Below are positions 1 to 11,250 of a stretch of DNA of 64,000 nucleotides, piece by piece. Every line of letters begins with the position of its first letter. Positions within the stretch are counted from its first letter, which is position 1. Position numbers and translations under genes: made by a program. Below the pieces are notes generated by a model, which worked only from the letters and a program-made list of their open reading frames with translations, was not told where the DNA came from and made no database searches. The stretch comes from Membranipora membranacea (Eukaryota; Bryozoa; Gymnolaemata; Cheilostomatida; Membraniporidae): assembly GCA_914767715.1 (NCBI GenBank), contig OU612072.1:2606001-2670000 (forward strand), given 5' to 3'.

Positions 1-2350
1 GTCGGATGCTCCTCTCAATGACTTGAGATTTGACCTAACAAATTTGTTGCAGTTTGCTTACCATATGGTTTAGATTTTAATATTTCAGATCTGAGTAGTC
101 CCATTATGCTGAAAACAGTTTGTTGATATTGGTATATTGGTCTTCCATCTAACCTACTGGCAATACTATTTTACGAGACAGGCATGTTTACGGAAGGATG
201 AAAATAAGAAACTTGATGGTAGGATTTCTTACGATAGGAAGGCCTAAAACAACTTTTTTAGCACAATCAATGTTTATTGCTTGTGTAAAGCGCTCCTGTT
301 TTTACTGTAGACGACATAAGCTGGTAACTTTTCGCAATTAAACCTATAAGTTTTTATCAATTTAAGTATAACATCTTGAATTATATGCCGCGTCTTGTAG
401 CAAAAAGCAGAAACATCTAAGAGCTAAAGTCTGCCGTGAAAGAAATGGTGGTAACTGGTAGAAGCTCGGACTCAAGCGGAACTCTAACACAACAAGTGCT
501 GCCAATATGCCTGGGTGAGAGTTGTGTTCTCTTCTCAATTACTTGAGATGTGACCTGTAAAAATTGTTGCAGTTGAGCCAGTTCGTCATCATGTTATATA
601 TTGTTGTGGAATTTACGCTGGTGAATGAATAGCAAACTTTCAATGGTCAAAGTTCAGGGAATGTAAATTTTTCTCTAGTAGAAGCGCTCAGTGATATGGT
701 ATTTCCAGTGAGATGGTAACCTATTATCAATTTCTGATAACCTCATTTCAATTTATTTCTCTAGCTGAAATCTGCATCATATCCGCACTTGACTTCTCCA
801 TCTGTATCAGCTGATACTTTATGACACTGTGCGCAGGTAAGATTGCAGTGATTTAAAAAATGATATATGAGAAGTGAAAAAGGTACAGTATATGTAGCTT
901 ATTATCACATTAATCCATGAGACATTTTTAGTAAACCGCCAAAGACTTGAATTTCACATCGTTTCCTGCCATTCGCCATGCCTATATGTGCTTGCAGTTT
1001 TAATTTTAAATTCTGCTTTTGATTGGTTTATAAATCGTTTTGTAGATTTAATACATTGTAATTCTGTTGACAGCCGGATAGATTATACCTGTGATGTTAA
1101 GAGGTTTTATGCACCATGAGCTAAACGAAGCAGGGGTTATATTGGATGGTTCCACTGCCAACTTGGGAATACTACCGTAAGACATCTTTACAGTTTCACC
1201 TTTAACCCGCTCATATTTAAATTTTATTATGTCAAAAACAGACCCAGAAATATATAGCATGAGATTTTCAAGAATGGTGTATTGAATATAGTTATGTTTC
1301 CAGCTCCCGACACACCATAGACTATTATGTAAATGCAGAATCTTTCGTTTGCAACCTACAATATATGAAAAAAAAACATGTATAAGATTACTGCTTGGAC
1401 AACTTCAAGGCATGAGCTTGTCTCAATCACAGAGTCAAAAGACCTCTATACACAGAAACTTGCCTCTGACAGTTCTGAAGCTAAGCTCAGATATCTAGTG
1501 TGTGTGCACTTTTGCCTCCCATTTTGTATAATTATGCCGATGTATACTTCAGATCTTGGGTACATTATGCTGAGAGCAGGTTGAAGTTGGACTTTCATCT
1601 AACCTACTGGCGGTAGTAATTTACGAGACAGGCATGTTTACGGAAGGATGAAAGTAAGAAACTTGATGGTAGGATTTCCTAGAAATTCTTAAGAAGGCCT
1701 CAAACAGTTATTTTAGCAAAATCAAGGTTTATTGCTTCATAATTAAACCTTTAAGTTTTCATCAATTTATGTATAAAATCTTGAATTAAGTTGTAGCAAA
1801 AAGCAGAAACATTTGAGACACTCAAGTCCGCCGTGAAGATAATGATGGTAACTGGTAGAAGCTCGGACTCAAACGGAACTCTGCAGTATTCATAAAACAA
1901 TCATGTAAGTAATTTAATAGTAAAGGGGTAGCTTTGCACACAAAAATACATCTTCCAGCTTCCTAGATGAATAGTTATTATCTCATGTCGAGCTTGATTA
2001 TCAAGACAAACTCTGTGTGATTTTTTGCTTTGATTCCAAAGGAGATCTGATGCATTTCAAGTTAAACTAACTTGCATTCCTGCCGCTTGATACTTTTTAG
2101 GTCAAACTGGTCAGCTGCAGCCGTTGTCTGATTTCCAGATAAAGAGTACAGTAGCAGCCTATGGTATTTACTTACAAACCTGTGAAATCTCAGAAAATAG
2201 AGCTAGCTATAGGCAAATCAAGAGATCAACGACCAGAATACAGCTTGGAGATTATAGGTTATCAAAAGTAATAACAATTATATGAAAGAATTATCCTAAT
2301 ACAAGTTTTGTATCTCTCTGTAATCACATAGCTTTTTTATTTCTAGTTGT

Positions 2351-2436
2351 CACGGAAGGGAGATTAGTTTTGTGGGAGGTACAACATTTGACTGAGGCGC
2401 TTTTTTACCGAAGCGAAGAATTCGGCTGTTGAACAG
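2351..2436 (+). pseudogene. Exon-like block, copy 1 of array
   Basis: The block follows a clean acceptor (ttttttatttctag) and reads VTEGRLVLWEVQHLTE before a stop at about 2434. The copy at 4215-4300 is nearly identical, including the upstream intron-like sequence. A diverged copy at 8884-8997 stays open for about 38 codons. Similarity that extends through the intron-like flank shows segmental duplication rather than retroposition. No domain is recognised. Confidence 0.4.
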
Positions 2437-4214
2437 GAAGCAATATCGAACCAATGATTCTCATGATGTTATAACTAAACCTGCTGACCTTACAATCTTC
2501 AAACATCAAAGGGAAAGCTACCCTTGAAGTTCTTATACTGGTGAGCCTAAACTGAAATGGATGGACCTGATGTTACTCTGTTGGGCTCATTGAGGACTGG
2601 AGACATAGGTTGACCCGTTGAATTGAAGTTGGATCTTAATACAGTACACAGGCTACGCTGCTTACAATATTTTTTGAGGGGGTGATATCGATTCCGCAAT
2701 AACAGCTGCCAATATGACAAGGTGAGAGTCGGATACTCCTCTCAATGACTTGAGATTTGACCTCAAAAAATTTTTTGCAGTTGAACCAGCCGTGTTTACG
2801 CATAATATTGATTATTGATACAACAATAATGACAGCTTGATTTTTCCCTTTCTATTTTCAGATAAGCTTTAACATTGTTTTAACGACTGCAACCATGATG
2901 GCATTACATCGGTGATATTCCAAGAACCAGAAGAAGACACACCTAAGAAGAAGAGAGTAGGTAGCCTAGTTGTCATCACTACACAGACTACTATATTGCC
3001 AACGCAACACAAACTCAGTGAGTTGATTACATCACCTTCCAAAGAACATAATGATTTTAAAAAAATCGTTGTTAAACTAATAAGCTGTCAGTTTTCTTTT
3101 AAATATGATAACTATGTTAACAAAACGTGCAAAAAATACATTGCTGTTCCCTATGATAAATATCAAGCCAAGCTAAAATACATCATGTGTATGCAGTTTG
3201 CTATACATATTATTCTAATTTTAATATTTCAGATTTAAGCAGTCTCATCATGGCGAAAACTGATAGTTGGTTGGCACCAGACCAGTATATATGGTCTCCC
3301 AACTAACCTACTGGCGGTAGTTTGTTACGAGACAGACATGTTTACGGAAGGATGAAAAAAAGAAACTTGATGGTAGGATTTTTAAGAAATACTTTCGATT
3401 TTAAAGTCGATATCAAGTTGTTAACACAAGGCTTCTAACAACTTTTTAGCACCATCAATGTTTAATGCTTGTGTAAAGCACCCTTGTTTTTAATATTGAA
3501 TACATTAGCTGGTAACCGTTTCATAATTATACCTATGATTTTATCCATTTATTTATAACATATTGATATTAATATGCTGCATCTTGTAGCAAAAAGCAGA
3601 AACATCTGAACCATACAAGTCTGCTGTGAATAAGATAGTGGAAACTATTAGACGCTCGGACTCAAATGAGACTCTGCAGTAATCCTAAAACAATCATGTA
3701 AGTAATGTAACGGTGAAGGGTAGCTTTGCACGGAAAAATTCATCTCCTAGCTTCCTAGATGAAATAATTATTATCTCATGACAAATTTGATTATCAAGAA
3801 CAACTCAGTGTGATTGTTCGCTAACTTGCATTCCTGCCGCATGATATTTTTTAGGTCAAACTGGTCAGCTGCAGCTGTCGTCTGATTTCCAGATAAAGAG
3901 GACAGTACCAGCCTATGGTATTTATATTTACACACCTGGGGAATCTCAGAAAGGAGAGTAAGCTATAGGCAAATCAAGAGATCAACAACCAAAATACAGC
4001 TTGGAGATTTTCATCTGCTCATAATCTTATTACAGCCAAGGTAACATGTCTGCTTTGATAACCACCAACACTACAAGCAAACTAGTTTGATATCGTATTC
4101 ATTTTGTAGACTGGTGTTTAGGTTATCATAGTTAATAACAATGGTATGAAAGAATTGTCTTAATACAAGTTTTGTATCTCTCTGTAATCACATAGCTTTT
4201 TTATTTCTAGTTGT

Positions 4215-4300
4215 CACGGAAGGGAGATTAGTTTTGTGGGAGGTACAACATTTGACTGAGACGCTTTTTTACCGAAGAGAAGAATTTGGCTGTTGAACAA
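4215..4300 (+). pseudogene. Exon-like block, copy 2 of array
   Basis: This is a near-identical copy of the block at 2351-2436, with the same acceptor and the same short open frame ending in a stop. Only a few substitutions separate the two, so this duplication is younger than the others in the array. Confidence 0.4.
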
Positions 4301-5113
4301 GAAGCAATATCAAACCAATGAATCTCATGATGTTATAACTAAACCTGCTGACCTTACAATCTGCAAACGTCAAAGGGAAAGCTACCCTTGAAGTTCCTAA
4401 ACTGGTGAGCATAAACTCAAAAATATACGGGTTGGGTCAAAACTAAATACACCATTTTTAAATTTAATCTCATTAGGTAGTTCTGGACTCCTTATTTTAG
4501 TCAAGCTGGGATAGATAACTTAATATTTATTATCTAGCCCTCGAGTTTATTGTCTTTTTGTTGTATAAACAGATTCAAAGTCATCACATTAGGTAGTCAA
4601 TATTATCAGTGTTTCTGCAAAATCTGCAAAAATAATCCAGAAAAATTGTCAGGCAGCCTTTTTGCACCGTGATCGACGAGGCTTAACATTTTCAGAAAAA
4701 CTGTTCTTCACCGTGATGACAGTGCGTCATTGGCACGGCATTATATCAGTGGCAATCGTAGAACCAGTACACACCAAAGAAGGGAGAAGGCAGTCTTATT
4801 ATGAAGAAAGTCGAGTATCATCACAACAGACTTCTCTTTTGACGGCGTAAGACAAGTTCAGTGAGTTGATTACATCCTTTCAACGACCAAAATGATTTTC
4901 GTCATAAATATAAAATATATCATTATCAAAGCTATTATACGTGATCAATTTTCTTTTGAATATGATTGACTATGTTAAGTTGATGTGTAGAAAACATGAA
5001 GGTAACAAATCTTTCACTTGATTTTCTTATGACAGATGCCCGATAGAAGGCAAGGGTGGTTTGAGTACTCTGATACATGGGGCTTGTCAGTTTTGTCCGA
5101 CGTATTGTTTTAG

Positions 5114-5293
5114 ATTGATCCCGTCAATAACAATGAATACCGAGCTGTGATACGCTCTGTAACATCAAGTCCCATCAAGCAGAAGTAGGACAATATATAG
5201 CCTGATTAAACGCCAAGAGTACTGGTCTGTACAAAGACTGCCTCATCAAGAACATGATATTGATTACACAAAATCAGCTGCTAATATGACAAG
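5114..5293 (+). pseudogene. Exon-like block with IDPVNNNEY start
   Basis: The block follows a TTTTAG acceptor and ends at AAG|GTGAGAGT. It opens IDPVNNNEYRAV and reaches a stop after about 24 codons, well before the donor. The second copy at 6462-6654 has the same borders but acquires a stop right after NNNEY. Exon ends are therefore better conserved than the reading frame, which suggests a pseudogene or a non-coding exon. Confidence 0.4.
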
Positions 5294-6328
5294 GTGAGAG
5301 TTGTGTTCTTTTCTCAATGACTTGGGTACCGGTTGTTGCAGTTGAGCGTATTTGACATTTACGTTAAATATTGTTGAGAAAACCCCACTCCGATGAGTGA
5401 ATAAACTGCATTCAAATATAAAAAAACTAGCCATAATGAGCACTGATTTTGTGCAACGGCAGTTTTAATTGCAAACCAATTTTCAGGGATATTCCTGTCC
5501 TTGCTAACTGGAAAGAGATCGTGTTGTTCTCAAATGTTAAACTGTTTGCAGTTTCACATAACCTTGTTACAATTCATATTTCTAGGATGCGTGACAACAA
5601 ACAGTTAACCATCATCCACATAGTGATATATGATTACAGAAGACTGGGGCATGATGTGGATGTGACACAAGGCGCTAGATTCACGATGTTCCAACTTAAC
5701 TGGTGATACACATTGATGAAGTCATACTGTCATATCATCAATTGACTCCTCAAGCTGATCTCTGCTGTTTTATAAAAGCTCTTACTGTGCTGTGTTGTGC
5801 AGGCAGGTAAGAAATCAGAGTCGGAAAATAGGATAAGTTCCGGCATATCACCAGGTAGCCAAGTTTAATTTGTCTGCAAGTTTCTTTAGCCAAAGAAAAA
5901 TGGAATTATTAATCATAAAAGTTTATTGAATATTTTATGGATCTGCAGTTTTGCTTATCATATTATTATAATTATTTTCAGTGCATTTTAGCAAACCAGA
6001 CTAAGATACTTAATATATTTTCAGTTAAGCTTTATATGTCTGTTTAAAACAACCCAGTGGACATCTGCACTTCTGTGGGAAGATGACTGCGACAGAACAG
6101 TGCGATATCTCGAACCAGGATAAACCACAGGAGAAGAGAGTGAGCAGACTAGTACTGATACTAATACTAATACTGATGCTGAGGCAATTGACAATTTGAG
6201 TGAGTTTATCACAACACCATCCAAAGACCAAAATGATTTTCTTAATAAAAAACATTCTTTGCGCCTGTTTTCTTTTAAATTAAATGTGAAAAACCATTTT
6301 TCAATGGAATGTATGAGTACGTTGAAAC

Positions 6329-6339
6329 CATAGACCTAC

Positions 6340-6374
<35 letters not shown>

Positions 6375-6388
6375 TTAGTAGGTCTATG
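6329..6388. mobile_element. 60-bp palindromic micro-MITE with 8-bp TSD
   Basis: The arms are CATAGACCTACTAAT and its exact reverse complement, joined by a TAA-repeat loop. The element is flanked by a perfect 8-bp direct repeat, GTTGAAAC, at 6321-6328 and 6389-6396. The same arms recur at 23840-23879 with a different perfect 8-bp duplication. An 8-bp duplication is typical of the hAT superfamily; the superfamily assignment is inference because no transposase is present and the first bases (CATAG) only partly match the usual hAT end. Confidence 0.8.
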
Positions 6389-6461
6389 GTTGAAACATAC
6401 AAATCTGCGGTTCAAGTACCTGGAATATGATGAATGCCCTTTACATGTGGTTATGTTTTAG

Positions 6462-6654
6462 ATTGATCCAGTCAATAACAATGAATATTGAGTTGTGATG
6501 AGATCTATACCTACTAGTACCAAGACATCAGACAAGAAAGTAGGGTAATTTAGCCTGAATAAAGAGCTCACAGTCCAGAATGTCATGCACAGGAACCAAG
6601 ATCACTTCAAGAAACTGATACCGATTATGCAAAGCTGACTTCAAACATGGGGAG
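6462..6654 (+). pseudogene. Exon-like block, second IDPVNNNEY copy
   Basis: This is a paralogue of the block at 5114-5293 with the same TTTTAG start and a GAG|GTGAGAGT end. The shared frame is broken by a TGA after IDPVNNNEY, followed by a second in-frame stop. The flanking intron-like sequence is also shared. Confidence 0.4.
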
Positions 6655-7736
6655 GTGAGAGTTGTGTTCTTCTCTCATTAATGTAATAATATGTTGTCGG
6701 AAAAACTTTATTCCAATTTAAATTCACAAACTGGCCATGATGAGCACTGATGGTGAGCAATGGTGGTTGTAATTGTAAACCGAATTTTATGGAATATCCA
6801 GTCCCTGCTGACGGGAATGAGGCCTTGGTGTGCTAAAAGTTATGTTATTTACATCATCATGTTAGCAGTTTCCATAACCTTGCTACAATTGGCTTTTCTA
6901 GGATGAGTGACAACAGTCAACCATTTCCACGTAGAGATATTTGATTATAAAATACTGTGTCAACTTGAAAGACGTGACAGAAGGCGCTAGATTCATAATG
7001 TTTCAACTAGACTGATGACACACATTGATGAAGTCATACCGTCGTATCATCAATTGACTCTTCAATCTGATCTCTGCAGTTTTATAAACGCTCTTATTGT
7101 GCTGTGCAGGTAAGGCATCAGAGTCTGAAAATAGGATAAGTGCCGGCATATCACCAGTTAGCCGATTCTGATTGCTGTCTGCAAGCTCAGTTTATCATAA
7201 TAATTCACTGAACCTTTTTTATAAGGCCCTCAGCAGTCAGATAGTCCGATAGTCGACTAGTGAAAATGTCGACCAGTCTTTTGATAAGAAATCACCAGTA
7301 TTTGTAGATTCCATTGTTTATTCCTGCTATAAAATAAACATAAAACACACTCTTTATATTATAGATACATCGTACAGCGGCTGATAGCTTAATGGCTTGT
7401 TAGAGCCCCCATCAAAACTCCTGCCACCAAACTGATAGCTGCCCCCTTATGACTTTGCATGGATTTTGTGGCTGTTTAAACTATTAGATGGTTCGTTCTT
7501 CAACATAAGGTAAGACCTCAATTTAGTTTCATCTTAAACCCGTTCTAAATTAAATCCCTTGATAACAAGTTTAACCACAACCCTAGACAATATCAAATAG
7601 ATTATCCTGACCCTCAATTAACTCTTTAGCCGATCCATGCTTGTCTAAAGCTTGATTGTGTTTTCCTTGTAAAAATCATTACCAGGTATTCGTATCACAT
7701 TTATTTGAATTTGGATTTTATCCATCTACACCTAAA

Positions 7737-7876
7737 TCGATTTGATCCAGTCTGCCTGTATTAAGAATTGCTCCCCCTTCCACTGATATGCTGCAGATTA
7801 AAAATTCCTTCAGCTTATCAGTAAAAGGGGAGAGCAATTCTAAATGCAAGCAAACTGGATCAAACTGAATGTAACT
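7737..7876. mobile_element. Hairpin MITE (TTTGATCC family)
   Basis: Imperfect arms run from TTTGATCCAGTCTGCC at the left to the reverse complement of CAGTTTGATCCAGTTTGC at the right. Both arms carry a GAATTGCTC/CCCC segment and an ACTGATA inner end. A candidate 8-bp TSD, CACCTAAA, lies at 7729-7736 and 7877-7884. The structure resembles the element at 23276-23379, which shares the TTTGAtCC start, a C-rich inner arm and CTACTG/CACTG at the tip. Confidence 0.65.
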
Positions 7877-8633
7877 CACCTAAAACCCTGATTTATACGC
7901 TGCACATTTTTTTGTAGTCGAAAGCTGGAGAAGCAGGTTGTGAAGAAGTTCTGATGGTGGCTGATATTTTTATACAGAAAAGCTCAGGGCTAAAAAGGGG
8001 CGCTGCAAAGACTCACTGTCTGCTAATGACACATGTAAGTAACTCTTGTCACCCCCCCCCCCCAAAACAGTATCCTAGTAATTCCACTACATCATGAAGT
8101 AGCTAAGTCACTAAATCAGATCCATGATATTGTACCATCTGACCATCTGACCATACTACTCATATTTTGTTGTTGTTGTGATAAAACATTATTATTTCTG
8201 ACATTTTATAAACACTGCCCAGTGTATGGAGAGACGAGAATGTCGTTTACTATTGTGGGTCAAGCAATTCGATCATTTTACAAAAAGTTATCTACTCCTT
8301 GACATTAGGGAGATAACTTTGAATTGGATGTTTATTGTAGCTTTGTAGCTCTTGCTAGATATCAGTAGCCGAGCAGAGATCTGTAATTATTATCAATGCC
8401 AAGGAATACTTGTTACGCTGAATCGGATCGAATCTATGATTAAATTTTACCACGCCTACTAGTTTGATATCGTATTATGTAACAAACTTGCGATTACTGT
8501 AATAAATAGAACCTTGATAATTTAGATAATATTGTTACAGAGGTGAGAGACGCCGCAGACACAGACGACACAGACGACACAGACAACACAGATGCCATAG
8601 ACGCCACAGACGTCACAGACAACACAGAGCTCG

Positions 8634-8754
8634 TAGACATCGAGATCTTCTATTGCTGCCTCGAACCTGATTAATGCCCTGCTGCTCTTTGATGTAAATA
8701 CCAAAGCATGGGAGCCCGCTGACGGTCTATATACTACTTCTGAAATGCTTCAGG
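8634..8754 (+). pseudogene. Possible EVH1/WH1-like exon fragment
   Basis: After a weak acceptor-like tag, the frame reads through NALLLFDVNTKAWEPADGL to a donor-like CAG|GTTAGA at about 8754. The pattern of alternating hydrophobics followed by W-x-P-A-x-G resembles the first strands of EVH1 domains (KWVPAGG in VASP-type members, from family knowledge). The next exon-like block, 8884-8997, does not give a convincing continuation of the domain. It sits at the end of the decayed array, so it may be the least damaged copy. The assignment is weak. Confidence 0.25.
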
Positions 8755-9501
8755 TTAGAATGTTGGTTTATGAAATAGTAGTATTGAGTAGTGAATTAAG
8801 TAGTAAGAATACATTTTGAATGATTGATCCAAAGTAACCACAATTTTTTACCTCTCTGTAATCATGCCACTTTACATTTCTAGGTGTTACAGAAGAGATC
8901 AATATTGTCATGGTATGGAGACATGAAATTTTTGGGAGACTCACTTTTATCAAACATCAGAGTCAGACTCTAGCAGTTGAAACGATAACAACTAATAACT
9001 GACTGGTGGCCTCATGATCTTCAAAGGTAAGGGCGATCTTGCTTGAACTTTCTGAGATGGTAAACACTAACTAAATATCATCACAGGTTGAGTGAAAACT
9101 AAATACACCACTTTTATATTTATTCTCTTGATCCTGGACTTCTCAATTAATTTCAGCTGCAAAAGCTAGCTTGATAGTGTTACCTAGCCCTCAGGTTATA
9201 CACTGTTGCATTAATAATTAGACCAAAGGCAAAATTGAGTCTTGGAATTCCTAAGCCATTTGATTGGCCACCTTCTCTGGTTGCTTCTCTTTCAATACAT
9301 GTGGAACTGACAGCAAGAGTTATCTTCTGTTGTCAATATTTGCTTTTTTTGATTTCCAGTTTATACAGGGGCTCTCTCATTCCCACTGATTAATATTGCT
9401 GACCGCATTTCTAGGTGCAAAAAGCTGTGAGCACAACCGGATAGAGTGGCAATCAAACTTTACTTCTGCTTATGTGTATGGTACCTCATGATGATGTAGT
9501 T

Positions 9502-9697
9502 GGAGGTGGCTGAGCTGGTTAGAGCGCCGGTCTTCAGTGTTGGAAGGACGTGGGTACGGATCGCACTGCAGTTCACATCCTACTGAGGTGTGCTCCGACC
9601 TGCCTATAGAATTTTTTTCGATCATTTTTTGGGATACGGGGAGTGGCTATACCTTTTGATTTTATCCAGCATGCTTCTGAGAAAAAAAAAATATATA
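9502..9697 (+). mobile_element. tRNA-derived SINE
   Basis: The head resembles a tRNA gene: a box-A-like TGGCTGAGCTGGTTAGAGC is followed by a decayed box B (GGGTACGGATCGC). The body contains GTGTGCTCCGACCTGCCT at 9588-9605, and the 3' end is A-rich. A second copy on the minus strand at about 27690-27880 shares this exact 18-base core and has a better box B. A head with polymerase III boxes joined to a common unrelated body defines a SINE family rather than a tRNA gene. Confidence 0.8.
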
Positions 9698-10583
9698 CGG
9701 CAATGAGACTGACTGTATGTTGTTGGGTGCCAAGTCCATGTTCTCACCACATTCTTATTTTACTGTAGGTGAGATGCTGCAGTTATCTTGGATTTTGTGA
9801 ACAATAAAACATTCAGTCATAGATCTATACATCATTCCCTGTTACTGCTAGAATGTAAGTAGACATGATAATATGCGTAACACATAAACTAAACTAAAAC
9901 AAAACATTGATATTGCATATTTCATATCTCGATCATTGAATGAATGAGTGCATTCAGTCTGTTACTCTGGTGCTCGTAAAGAATGGAAAATGAATTATTT
10001 TATTTGTCGGGTTCTATTTCAACTAAAGACAGTTTGTATTTGATATTCTTGCAATTATTTTAAATTTCCTCCATTTATAGTCGTTATGCGACCTACAACC
10101 TATAGGAATGCATCAGAGTGTACAGGAATAAGCGTGAGTGAAGTGTAAACCAGCCTGGCTACTAATTCAGGTAGAGTTATTATTTCAACCATGTAATGTA
10201 TCATGAAATAATTGTTTAATGAATCAAACAATAATGTGGCTTGTTTTTGTACACTGCTCATCGTGATGAAATGAAAATCTTTTATTTTAAAGACCTACTA
10301 AACAAAGGAATCCTGTAAATATTCTAGAAAGATGTTTTTGATATTTTGCTGAATAAAAGAGGCCATAAGTGGCACCTTTATATCGTACTATGTCTTGCAT
10401 ATTTTTTGTGAGATGAGTGCTGCTTCTCATTTTGCAAAATAATCGTTTTAGTTAATAGTGGTATGTTTGGTGCAGTTTGAGATATGATTGTGCAATACTG
10501 GACTGCCTTGCAGTACTAAATATTGAAACCACATTGAGAAAGTGATATCATTATGCGCAAATTTGGTTTGAAACACAAAGTAC

Positions 10584-10630
10584 AATTTAAGATAATGTCA
10601 AAGACCGATCTGAATAACAACTCATCATAG
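10584..10630 (+). repeat. Fragment of large foldback element
   Basis: The sequence AATGTCAAAGACCGATCTGA with its flanks matches the outer part of the left arm of the foldback at 57621-58942. Similarity fades after about 45 bases. It is probably a truncated copy or a relic of the same element. Confidence 0.5.
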
Positions 10631-10689
10631 CAAGGAACACTCATAGCAAGCTATATCAAAATTTTCATGGATTTAGACATTGCTACACT

Positions 10690-11073
10690 GACCTCCACTG
10701 AGTTTCACCTAACTTCACTTGCCAACGCTTGTCTTCACCTTTTAAAACTTGCACACACTTATTTCAACTAGATTCCATTGCCCACCTACACTTGCCTTTA
10801 TTTGTTTTCTCTTGCCTATGCTTACTTCAGCTTCTTTCCACTTATCTACACTTACTCTCACATACTTCCGCTTGCCAACGCTTACCTTCAAATACTTTTG
10901 CTTGTCAATGCTGACCTGAATTTAATCTTTCTTCTACTTGCACTATACTTGTTACCACTTAGTCAACTTGCAGTCACTTGCATCACTCACTTCTACTTGT
11001 ATTCACTTACTTCCACTTACTTTCACTTACTTCCATATACTCCCACTCACTCCGACTTGCCTACACTTGCTTC
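10690..11073. repeat. Degenerate CACTTGC satellite, left block
   Basis: Irregular repeats built on CACTTGC/CACTTAC spaced about 9-12 bases apart. From 10828 onward this block is repeated directly at 12925-13178. It is the ancestral-looking edge of the satellite complex. Open frames here are by-products of the periodicity. Confidence 0.85.
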
Positions 11074-11250
11074 CACTTGCCCCACTTGCCCCACTTGCCC
11101 CACTTGCCCCACTTGCCCCACTTGCCCCACTTGCCCCACTTGCCCCACTTGCCCCACTTGCCCCACTTGCCCCACTTGCCCCACTTGCCCCACTTGCCCC
11201 ACTTGCCCCACTTGCCCCACTTGCCCCACTTGCCCCACTTGCCCCACTTG
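11074..11250. repeat. 9-bp satellite (CACTTGCCC)n, about 20 copies
   Basis: A near-perfect head-to-tail array of CACTTGCCC. Because the unit is a multiple of three and has no stop, several frames remain open across it. The reverse-complement version, with G-for-A change (GGGGCGAGT), appears at 14299-14411. Confidence 0.95.

Larger units (their letters stand above)
1..9240. repeat. Decayed tandem array of gene-like units
   Basis: Blocks of similar sequence recur through this stretch at intervals of roughly 1.3-1.9 kb. One block containing a cctactggc/ttacgagacaggcatg motif lies at about 82-230, 1548-1680 and 3226-3382. Another containing agtctgccgtgaa and gctcggactcaa lies at 400-485, 1798-1885 and 3590-3678. 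A third lies at 2069-2220 and 3823-3990, and a fourth at 2275-2530, 4135-4400 and, more diverged, 8845-9240. Further blocks lie at 2855-3090, 4650-4910 and 6015-6260, at 5040-5310 and 6400-6660, and at 5500-5860 and 6820-7180. Many blocks begin after a pyrimidine-rich tract ending in AG and end in GTGAGA or GTAAGT, so they look like exons. Open frames in them are short and are broken differently in different copies. I infer a locally duplicated, decaying gene family or a non-coding transcript family. I recognise no protein family in most copies. Confidence 0.7.

Noticed and set aside
6021-6255. Minus-strand frames of 67 and 76 codons
   Set aside because: They lie antisense to an exon-like block of the decayed array, and their composition is driven by a GATACTAATACT-like repeat.
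8522-8704. Minus-strand 60-codon frame rich in Val and Cys
   Set aside because: It is the complement of an ACAGACGACACAGA simple repeat.
9502-9572. Functional tRNA gene
   Set aside because: The anticodon arm and box B are degenerate, no cloverleaf closes, and the head is joined to a SINE body that is also present at 27690-27880.
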